This document shows, one piece after another, positions 1 to 4,734 of a stretch of DNA of 5,612 nt. A program made the position numbers and the translations under genes. Position 1 is the first letter of the stretch, and each line of letters begins with the position of its first letter. A model generated the notes under the pieces. That model saw only the letters and a program-made list of their open reading frames with translations. It was not told where the DNA came from and ran no database searches. Origin of the DNA: Syntrophobacteria bacterium (GTDB lineage Bacteria > Desulfobacterota > DSWW01); contig JAQYVQ010000636.1 of NCBI GenBank assembly GCA_030145435.1, forward strand, positions 1 to 5,612. Direction: 5' to 3'.

Positions 1-2
1 GG

Positions 3-83
3 TCAGATTCGGCCGCGACGATCGAGCAAGACCGCAGGCATAGCACCGCTATGTCGAGGATCTTGCGAATGAGGAGGGGTTGA
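3..83 (+). CDS. Possible 3' end of an upstream gene (partial)
   Basis: An open frame enters from the left edge and stops at TGA 81-83, giving about 26 residues that are basic at the end (…SRILRMRRG). Most of its codons end in G or C, as in the confirmed genes here, whereas the other two plus frames stop earlier or have mainly A/T third positions. That is the only evidence that it is coding. No domain can be recognised in so short a tail, and no function is proposed. It could equally be non-coding. Confidence 0.25.
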   Translation, partial: SDSAATIEQDRRHSTAMSRILRMRRG

Positions 84-191
84 AGATGGCCCAAAGATGG
101 GATGCGAAAATGTGAAGTTATTTCTGCGCGAACCCTTAGGGGACGTTCCTCTCCAGTTTGCATAGGCTCCGTCCTGCTGTAGTATGCGGCT
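84..191. other. Spacer upstream of the phosphodiesterase gene
   Basis: This 108-base stretch has no convincing gene. It holds a Shine-Dalgarno-like GGAGG (73-77) placed 8 bases before an ATG at 86 whose frame closes after nine codons (TGA 113-115). It also holds the block TTAGGGGACGTTCCT (136-150) and a weak promoter-like pair near 158-185. No hairpin followed by a T-run is seen, so termination of any upstream transcript is not visible. Confidence 0.5.
158..185 (+). promoter_or_regulatory. Weak candidate promoter, possibly giving a leaderless mRNA
   Basis: TTGCAT (158-163) and TAGTAT (180-185) are separated by 16 bases and resemble a sigma70 -35/-10 pair, matching about 3 of 6 and 4 of 6 consensus bases. 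Transcription would then begin at about 192, which is the ATG of the phosphodiesterase gene. That fits the absence of any Shine-Dalgarno sequence before this ATG. The match is weak and could be chance. Confidence 0.25.
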
Positions 192-2096
192 ATGGCACCC
201 CTCTCGAGCGACCTGGGACCCGAAAGCGGCCCCCCAGCCTTCCCGAAGGGAATCGCTGACCGTTACCGCTGGTCCTGGGACCGTCTTTGCAAGATCGCGC
301 GGCCGGTGGTTGCCTTCGAGTTCTGGTTTTCCGTGCTCTACGCGGCGGCCCTCACCCCGATGGCGGCATGGCTGCTGAACAGGCTCGTCGTCTCCGGCGA
401 CCAGTTGGCCATCAGCAATTACGACCTGATCGGGTTCGTCCTCTCTGCCAGAGGCATCGCCTTCCTGCTCTTGTCCTTGGCGTTCATTCTCGCCCTCTGG
501 TACGCGGAGCAGGTCGGGTTGATGATCATCGCCCTGGGCGCCTGTCTCGACCGCAAGACGTCGGTGAGCTTCGCCCTGCGTGAGAACATCGTCCGCCTCC
601 CGGAGCTGATCCGATTGGGAATCCTCCAGGCAGCCTGCTATGGGGCGGCGTGTCTGCCCTTCGCGGGAGGCGCTGCCCTGACCTATTGGCTTCTGCTCGG
701 GGACCGGGACATCAACTACTACCTGACCTTCCGGCCCTGGAACTGGTATGTCGCTCTGGCGGTCTGCGGGGTCCTTGGCGCCGTCTGCCTCTTCCTGGTC
801 ACTTGGTTGTTCGTGCGTTGGATTTTCGCAGTCCCTGCCGTTGTTTTCGAGAAAACCACGGCTCTCGGCGCAATGAGCACGAGCTGGCGCCGCACGCGGA
901 GCCGTTTCTGGTCCATGGCGATTGTCCTGGGCTCGTGGTGGCTGGCCGTATTCGCGGCATCCCTGGCAACGAACGGGTTGATCGAGATAGGGGCGACAAG
1001 GCTGCTCAACAGCGCAGGCCTGTCGCTGACCTTGATTCTCCCCACGGTGCTCTGCACATTTGCACTCGTGACGACGGCCGGCCTCGCCTGGCTCATCGGC
1101 GGCAAGATCGGGTATTCACTGATGGTGGTCGGATTCTACCTGGAGGAGGCGGAACCACAGGACCGGCAAGGCGAGGCGGACTGGGTGCCGCCGGGATTGT
1201 CTCCGGCCCGTCTCCGAATGCTTGGGTGGGCCGGGGCAGTCATTGCCCTGCTGATAGCAATCGGCTCCGGGGCTCTCCTCCTGGAAAGCCTGAATCTCGT
1301 GCGTCCCATAGCAGTTACTGCACACCGTGGCAGCTCGCTGAAGGCGCCGGAAAACACGATGAGCGCGATTCGCCAGGCCATCGCCGATGGCGCGGACTAT
1401 GCGGAGATCGACGTTCAAACCACTGCAGACGGTGTGGTGGTGATGATGCACGACGCGGACCTTGCACGCATTGCCTCTGTCGCCAGAAAACTCCACAAGA
1501 TCGACTACGACGAGCTGAAGACCATCGATATCGGAAGCTGGTTCTCTCCCGACTTCGCGGAGGAACGGATCGCCACCCTCGAGGAGGTGATCGAACTCGC
1601 CCGGGGCCGCATCAAGCTCAACATCGAACTCAAGTACAACCGCCCGGACCCGGAACTGGCCGGGAAGGTAGAGAGCATCATCAGGGAACGGGGATTCATC
1701 AAGGAGTGCGTAATCACCTCCCTGGACCACAAGGCCCTGATGGGGTTCAGGAAGAGTTGTCCTGAACTCAGGGTCGGGCTCATCGTGTTCCGTTCAGTGG
1801 GGAATCCCCTCCGGGCCGATGTGGATTTCGTAAGTATGAATGCAGGGCGGGTCACATCCGGTCTCGTCAAGCAGGCGCACAAACGGAACAAGGGGGTTCA
1901 CGTCTGGACGGTCAACGATGCGCACAACGCGCTAGCCATGATCGAGATGGGGGTGGACAACATCATCACCGACGACCCGGAAGGCCTGAGAAGGCTGCTC
2001 CAGGCCTGGAACGACCTCACCGACACGGAGAGAATCGCTGTCATGTTGAGGAGGCTCATCCAGGGAAAGAACCTCCCGATTCCAGAGGACCTTTGA
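192..2096 (+). CDS. Membrane-anchored glycerophosphodiester phosphodiesterase (GDPD family)
   Basis: The 634-residue protein joins a polytopic membrane domain to a C-terminal GDPD domain. Such enzymes hydrolyse glycerophosphodiesters to sn-glycerol-3-phosphate and an alcohol, in phospholipid turnover. Residues about 38-366 contain seven or so hydrophobic segments (near 38-62, 78-103, 142-168, 185-218, 240-260, 277-303 and 343-366), resembling the membrane domain fused to GDPD in other bacterial proteins. The catalytic part starts right after the last segment: HRGS at 378-381 with acid-base His378 and Arg379, PENT 386-389, the metal pair E405-x-D407, His420 in the MHD motif, Glu479 in NIELK, then WTVND 572-576 and ITDDP 592-596. 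All signature residues are intact, so activity is likely; the substrate is not known. An in-frame TAG at 180 makes ATG 192 the first start. No Shine-Dalgarno sequence precedes it. The next gene begins 93 bases downstream. Confidence 0.9.
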   Translation: MAPLSSDLGPESGPPAFPKGIADRYRWSWDRLCKIARPVVAFEFWFSVLYAAALTPMAAWLLNRLVVSGDQLAISNYDLIGFVLSARGIAFLLLSLAFILALWYAEQVGLMIIALGACLDRKTSVSFALRENIVRLPELIRLGILQAACYGAACLPFAGGAALTYWLLLGDRDINYYLTFRPWNWYVALAVCGVLGAVCLFLVTWLFVRWIFAVPAVVFEKTTALGAMSTSWRRTRSRFWSMAIVLGSWWLAVFAASLATNGLIEIGATRLLNSAGLSLTLILPTVLCTFALVTTAGLAWLIGGKIGYSLMVVGFYLEEAEPQDRQGEADWVPPGLSPARLRMLGWAGAVIALLIAIGSGALLLESLNLVRPIAVTAHRGSSLKAPENTMSAIRQAIADGADYAEIDVQTTADGVVVMMHDADLARIASVARKLHKIDYDELKTIDIGSWFSPDFAEERIATLEEVIELARGRIKLNIELKYNRPDPELAGKVESIIRERGFIKECVITSLDHKALMGFRKSCPELRVGLIVFRSVGNPLRADVDFVSMNAGRVTSGLVKQAHKRNKGVHVWTVNDAHNALAMIEMGVDNIITDDPEGLRRLLQAWNDLTDTERIAVMLRRLIQGKNLPIPEDL

Positions 2097-2178
2097 GCCC
2101 GAATTCCTGCAACAAATACAAGACTCAGAACATCAAATATGACTAGATTGGGGAGACCAACGCAAACCTATGTTCTAT

Positions 2179-2183
2179 GGAGG
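2179..2183 (+). promoter_or_regulatory. Ribosome binding site that decides the MORN gene start
   Basis: GGAGG lies 6 bases before ATG 2190. The in-frame ATG at 2139 has no such site and would place a polar 17-residue extension before the signal peptide, so 2190 is preferred. No convincing promoter or terminator hairpin was seen in the 93-base gap 2097-2189. Confidence 0.75.
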
Positions 2184-2189
2184 CCGATC

Positions 2190-3023
2190 ATGCGGTTGTT
2201 TCTGATCATGCTTTTGACTGCCCTCGTAACGTGCTCCTCCTCCGTGGAGGCCGACTCGTGGGTGAAGGACCCGACCACGGGGTGCAAGCTCTGGGGCGGC
2301 GACACGGGTGAGGATGTTTCCAATGACATTGTAAGCTGGTCCGGCCCCTGTGAAAGCGGCTTCGCCACCGGGACCGGGGTCCTATCCTGGTTTGCCGAGG
2401 GCGGCCTCTACGGTCGCTACGAAGGGGCCATGAAGAAGGGGAAGCTGGAAGGCCCGGGTGTCATGTTCATCAAGCCGGACGAGGGGAGCGGATACGACCA
2501 CTACCAGGCCGAGTTTGCGGGCGGGGAAATCGAGGGCCAAGCCGTCTTCAAGGGCGCCAACGGAGACCGCTTCGAGGGCCAGATGAAGAAGAGCGAGATC
2601 CATGGCTACGGCATCTATACCACCGCCGATGGGGCTCGCTACGACGGAGAATTCAAGGACGGGCTTCCGGAGGGAGAAGGTATCTCCACTGCAACGAATG
2701 GTGAGATGTACCAGGGGAGCTTCAAGGCCGGAAAGCTCCATGGCCAGGGCACCCTGATAGACGCAAAAGGAGAGTACTTCTCTGGCCGCTTCGAGAATGA
2801 CGAACCGAACGGGCCCGGAAGGTGGGAGGGGACCGACGGGAGCCATTACGAGGGAGGCTTCAGAAACGGCGAACCCCACGGCCCGGGAGTCTACACAGCT
2901 GCGAACGGAGACGTGTACATGGCCCAGTTCGTCGACGGCCTGGCCCAGGGCACGGTGATCCTGATCCGGGCGAACGGCGAACGCGTCGAGCAGGTCTGGA
3001 AGGACGGCAAAGAGGTCAAGTGA
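2190..3023 (+). CDS. Exported MORN-repeat protein
   Basis: The 277-residue product has a hydrophobic N-terminal signal (about residues 3-15). It may be lipidated at Cys15 (LVTC, an imperfect lipobox because Thr precedes the Cys) or cut by signal peptidase I after VEA at 19-21. Residues 31-67 form a cap with Cys32 and Cys54, possibly disulfide-linked, and the aromatic/Gly pattern often seen at the start of such proteins. About eight MORN repeats of roughly 23 residues follow, with the pattern Y-x-G-x-F-x-x-G-x-x-x-G-x-G, ending in a partial ninth (about 75-277). MORN repeats form an elongated beta-hairpin sheet used for scaffolding or lipid/protein contact; no catalytic motif is visible. The gene is followed after 20 bases by the glycine-zipper gene, suggesting cotranscription and a shared cell-envelope location. 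The precise role is unknown. Confidence 0.85.
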   Translation: MRLFLIMLLTALVTCSSSVEADSWVKDPTTGCKLWGGDTGEDVSNDIVSWSGPCESGFATGTGVLSWFAEGGLYGRYEGAMKKGKLEGPGVMFIKPDEGSGYDHYQAEFAGGEIEGQAVFKGANGDRFEGQMKKSEIHGYGIYTTADGARYDGEFKDGLPEGEGISTATNGEMYQGSFKAGKLHGQGTLIDAKGEYFSGRFENDEPNGPGRWEGTDGSHYEGGFRNGEPHGPGVYTAANGDVYMAQFVDGLAQGTVILIRANGERVEQVWKDGKEVK

Positions 3024-3033
3024 TTGATTCTTC

Positions 3034-3038
3034 GGAGG
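3034..3038 (+). promoter_or_regulatory. Ribosome binding site for the glycine-zipper gene
   Basis: GGAGG lies 5 bases before ATG 3044 and 8 bases before the adjacent in-frame ATG 3047. Either can be the start, and the difference is one Met. The site sits in the 20-base gap after the MORN gene, which supports an operon. Confidence 0.7.
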
Positions 3039-3043
3039 GTAGA

Positions 3044-3577
3044 ATGATGCGAAAGGGAGTTGTTTTCCTCGTTGTTATGCTCACTATTCTGGCAATGACG
3101 GCCACCCACGCCCCCGTAGCAACGGCCGGGATCTTCAAGAGCCCCCTGGGAAGCGCGGCGCTCGGGGCAGCCATCGGCGCGATCGCGGGCGGTGGGAATG
3201 GAGCTGCCATAGGCGCAGCCGTTGGAGGCGGCGTCGGCTTGATTGGAAAGGCCGGCGACGAAAAGAAGAAACGGGAGGCGTCGGAGAGGCGGCACGAGCA
3301 GGAGCGTGCCGAGTGGCAGCGGCAGAAACAGCTCGAACAGGATCGCCTGCGCCAGCAACGGCAACCGGCGCAGGGTCAGGCGCAGTCGGCGGACGCCGTG
3401 CTGGTCTCCGAGACCCAGCGGTCCCTCATCCGGCTCGGCTACGACCCCGGGTCGGTGGGAACGATGAATGCGCAAACAACGGCAGCCATCAAGTCCTACC
3501 AGGCCAAGAAGGGGCTTCTGGAGACCGGCCGGCCCTCACAGGAACTGCTCAAGCACATGATCAAGAACGGCGGCTGA
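3044..3577 (+). CDS. Secreted glycine-zipper protein with a C-terminal peptidoglycan-binding-like domain
   Basis: The 177-residue protein starts with a signal peptide (hydrophobic about 5-18, likely cleavage after ATA at 26-28). Residues 36-68 form a glycine zipper in which Gly recurs every fourth residue at 41, 45, 49, 53, 57, 61 and 65. Such segments pack helices tightly in membranes and occur in outer-membrane lipoproteins and their relatives. A highly charged Arg/Gln/Glu/Lys stretch (about 72-107) is probably helical or coiled coil. Residues 121-172 resemble a PG_binding_1 fold: TQRSLIRLGYDPG, then TTAAIKSYQAKKGL, with the usual D-G-x-x-G-x-x-T turn degenerate. It probably links a membrane to the cell wall, but this is inference and there is no enzymatic motif. 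It lies directly behind the MORN gene. The stop codon sits in the loop of a GC hairpin. Confidence 0.8.
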   Translation: MMRKGVVFLVVMLTILAMTATHAPVATAGIFKSPLGSAALGAAIGAIAGGGNGAAIGAAVGGGVGLIGKAGDEKKKREASERRHEQERAEWQRQKQLEQDRLRQQRQPAQGQAQSADAVLVSETQRSLIRLGYDPGSVGTMNAQTTAAIKSYQAKKGLLETGRPSQELLKHMIKNGG

Positions 3578-3584
3578 CGCCGCC
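3569..3584. terminator. GC-rich hairpin between convergent genes
   Basis: GGCGGC (3569-3574) and GCCGCC (3579-3584) form a perfect six-base stem around a four-base loop containing most of the plus-strand stop codon. A smaller stem, AGCAG/CTGCT (3588-3599), follows. On the plus strand no T-run follows. On the minus strand GTTCTT follows the stem. It could act as a weak bidirectional terminator for genes whose stop codons are only about 20 bases apart, but it is not a canonical intrinsic terminator. Confidence 0.4.
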
Positions 3585-3597
3585 CCCAGCAGGGCTG

Positions 3598-4119
3598 CTA
3601 GAAGTCCAGATTGGCGGGCTCGTAGTACTCTTTGGGATTCTTGCAGCCCGGACACTTGGGAGGCGGCTCTTTGCCTTCCATGATGTAACCGCAAACGCTG
3701 CATTTCCATTTGATGGACTGCTCTCTCTTGTACAGGGTGCCCGCTTCCACCATCTCCAGGAGCTTCGTGTAGCGATCCCGGTGATGAGCCTCGATCTTGC
3801 CGATCTGGGCGAAGAGGATCGCGGCGGCCTTGTTGCCCTCTTCTTCTGCGTCTTTGGCGAAGTCGGGATACATGGTCTTCGTCTCGTAGTCCTCCCCGCC
3901 GATCGCCTCCTTCAGGTTTGCCACCGTGTCACCGATGCCGCCCAGGAGCTTGAACTCCTCCATGGCGTGGATCTTCTCGTTGTCGGCCGTCTCCCGAAAG
4001 ATCTTCGCGATGTAGTGGTGCCCTTCCTTCTCGGCTACCTCGGCGAAGTAGGTGTACTTGTTCCTTGCCTGCGACTCGCCCGCGAATGCGGCCTTCAGGT
4101 TCTCTTCTGTCTTGCTCAT
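3598..4119 (-). CDS. rbr: Rubrerythrin
   Basis: This 173-residue cytoplasmic protein reduces hydrogen peroxide to water using electrons passed through its rubredoxin domain, a main peroxide defence in anaerobes. The N-terminal four-helix domain (about 1-130) has every expected di-iron ligand: Glu15 in GESQARN, Glu48-x-x-His51, Glu76 and Glu79 before MYPDFA, and Glu110-x-x-His113. The C-terminal rubredoxin domain (138-173) carries CSVC 140-143 and CPGC 156-159 for a single FeS4 iron. Length and order match classical rubrerythrin, with no truncation. Start ATG 4119 is well supported: GGAGG on the minus strand (4127-4131) lies 7 bases before it. The gene follows the PerR-type regulator by 112 bases and has its own promoter region containing a palindrome shared with the regulator's promoter, so peroxide-responsive repression is likely. 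Confidence 0.97.
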   Translation of the reverse strand: MSKTEENLKAAFAGESQARNKYTYFAEVAEKEGHHYIAKIFRETADNEKIHAMEEFKLLGGIGDTVANLKEAIGGEDYETKTMYPDFAKDAEEEGNKAAAILFAQIGKIEAHHRDRYTKLLEMVEAGTLYKREQSIKWKCSVCGYIMEGKEPPPKCPGCKNPKEYYEPANLDF

Positions 4120-4164
4120 TGGATCTCCTCCCTTCTGGAGCTTTTCGGGCCGGGCGGTTCCTGG

Positions 4165-4177
4165 TCACCTTGGGTGA
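4165..4177. repeat. Inverted repeat over the rubrerythrin -10 region
   Basis: TCACC (4165-4169), TTG and GGTGA (4173-4177) form a five-base-arm dyad that overlaps the proposed minus-strand -10 hexamer (4174-4179) and the likely start of transcription. It does not resemble the site shared with the regulator's promoter. It might be a second binding site or chance; its arms are short. Confidence 0.35.
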
Positions 4178-4202
4178 TACAAAAACACACCATTATTGTC
4201 AG
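4174..4202 (-). promoter_or_regulatory. Candidate rubrerythrin promoter
   Basis: On the minus strand CTGACA (4197-4202, five of six to TTGACA) is followed after 17 bases by TATCAC (4174-4179, four of six to TATAAT), giving a leader of about 45-50 bases. A competing pair, TTGGAC (4213-4218) with AATAAT (4192-4197), has a short 15-base spacer. In the first case the palindrome at 4202-4212 abuts the -35; in the second it fills the spacer. Both fit repression. Confidence 0.5.
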
Positions 4203-4212
4203 GAATCATTCC
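4202..4212. promoter_or_regulatory. Candidate PerR-type operator before rubrerythrin
   Basis: GGAATCATTCC is a perfect 5-1-5 palindrome. It is flanked symmetrically by TTG (4196-4198) and CAA (4216-4218). The core AATNATT matches the centre of the known Per box (TTATAATNATTATAA), though the outer bases are more GC-rich. A 17-base stretch here (4196-4212) matches the one before the regulator gene (4673-4689) at 14 positions. Location over the promoter suggests repression by the adjacent Fur-family protein. Confidence 0.6.
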
Positions 4213-4231
4213 GTCCAAGTCGAGAATCTTC

Positions 4232-4660
4232 TTATTTCTTGGCGCATTTCGCGCAAACCCCGTAGAGTTCAAAACGTGACTGAGAGGCCCGGAACTGGGT
4301 TGTTTCTCGAATGTGATCCATGTCAATCGTGTGGGCCGTCATGTAGTCGGAGATGCTCCCGCAACGGGTGCATACCAGGTTGATGTGGTGAGAAAGGTTT
4401 CCCTCGTACCGATTCTCCGCCTCGTTGAACTCCAGCTCTTTGACCAGACCTAGCCGGCTCAGTTCGGAGACAGAGCTGTAGACAGTCGAGAGGCTGATCC
4501 CCGGAACCGACTTCTGGGCGGCCTCCCAGATCTGACGGACCGATGGATGCTCATCAGTGGTAAGCAGGTAGTCGAGGATGGCCTCTCGTTGGGGGGTAAC
4601 GCGAAGGCCTTTCTCTCGCATCTCAGCGACGACCTGGGTCTTGGATCGATTTACTGAAAT
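4232..4660 (-). CDS. perR: PerR-type Fur-family regulator, apparent ATT start
   Basis: This metal-dependent repressor is probably a peroxide sensor. With an ATT start it has 142 residues. The winged helix contains LRVTPQREAIL (19-29) and the recognition helix SLSTVYSSVSEL (56-67). Structural zinc sites are CTRC 97-100 and CAKC 136-139. The regulatory metal site has His38, Glu86, His92, Asn94 and Asp105, against His37, Asp85, His91, His93 and Asp104 in B. subtilis PerR. Asp105 is the residue that marks PerR rather than Fur; Asn94 and Glu86 are departures. The frame is open up to GTG 4708, but a good promoter (4690-4718) covers that GTG, so it would not be transcribed. GGAGG lies 7 bases before ATT 4660, and this start gives nearly the numbering of known PerR. 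ATG 4621 would cut helix 1. It sits directly upstream of rubrerythrin. The exact sensing specificity is inferred. Confidence 0.85.
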   Translation of the reverse strand: MSVNRSKTQVVAEMREKGLRVTPQREAILDYLLTTDEHPSVRQIWEAAQKSVPGISLSTVYSSVSELSRLGLVKELEFNEAENRYEGNLSHHINLVCTRCGSISDYMTAHTIDMDHIRETTQFRASQSRFELYGVCAKCAKK

Positions 4661-4667
4661 GGCAGGG

Positions 4668-4672
4668 CCTCC
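4668..4672 (-). promoter_or_regulatory. Ribosome binding site pointing to an ATT start
   Basis: GGAGG on the minus strand is followed after 7 bases by ATT (4660-4658). No in-frame ATG, GTG, TTG or CTG occurs between this site and the ATG at 4621, so the site decides the start as the rare ATT codon. Confidence 0.65.
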
Positions 4673-4678
4673 TTGTTC

Positions 4679-4689
4679 GGAACCATTCC
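4679..4689. promoter_or_regulatory. Candidate autoregulatory operator before the regulator gene
   Basis: GGAACCATTCC differs by one base from the perfect palindrome before rubrerythrin. It begins immediately after the minus-strand -10 hexamer (4690-4695), so it covers the transcription start. A bound repressor here would block polymerase, which is the usual arrangement for autoregulation. Confidence 0.55.
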
Positions 4690-4718
4690 AGCATAAAGGC
4701 GGGCCCACTTCTTGTCAA
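4690..4718 (-). promoter_or_regulatory. Promoter of the PerR-type gene
   Basis: On the minus strand a perfect -35 TTGACA (4713-4718) is followed after exactly 17 bases by TATGCT (4690-4695). Transcription would start near 4683, leaving a leader of roughly 23 bases with GGAGG before the ATT start. It lies only 16 bases beyond the stop codon of the beta-propeller gene, so the regulator need not depend on that gene's transcript. Confidence 0.7.
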
Positions 4719-4722
4719 GAAG
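4708..4722. repeat. Inverted repeat centred on the regulator's -35 box
   Basis: CTTCTT (4708-4713), GTC and AAGAAG (4717-4722) form a perfect six-base-arm dyad that contains the -35 hexamer. It might be a second regulatory site, or a weak AT-rich hairpin ending the beta-propeller transcript. Without a T-run after it, a terminator role is doubtful. Confidence 0.4.
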
Positions 4723-4734
4723 AAAGAAATTCCT

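Noticed and set aside
97..165. 22-codon frame starting at ATG 97
   Set aside because: It has no properly placed ribosome site and no resemblance to a known small protein.
1116..1730. Minus-strand frame opposite the GDPD domain
   Set aside because: It is antisense to conserved catalytic motifs and has no recognisable domain or ribosome site.
650..1765. Long plus-strand frame inside the phosphodiesterase gene
   Set aside because: It is a shadow frame: its translation is low-complexity and Arg/Gly/Pro-rich, while the overlapping frame has intact GDPD motifs.
2139..2189. Earlier ATG 2139 for the MORN gene
   Set aside because: It has no ribosome site and puts a polar extension before a typical signal peptide; GGAGG is correctly placed for ATG 2190.
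2097..2189. Promoter for the MORN gene (TTGGGG 2148-2153 with TATGTT 2169-2174)
   Set aside because: The spacer is only 15 bases, both boxes are weak, and the start point would fall on the ribosome site.
3313..4383. Long plus-strand frame across the glycine-zipper, rubrerythrin and regulator genes
   Set aside because: It crosses three genes with clear family motifs in other frames and shows no recognisable domain.
4661..4708. GTG 4708 as the start of the regulator gene (158 residues)
   Set aside because: The promoter -35/-10 pair spans this codon, it has no ribosome binding site, and the added 16 residues match nothing in PerR or Fur proteins.
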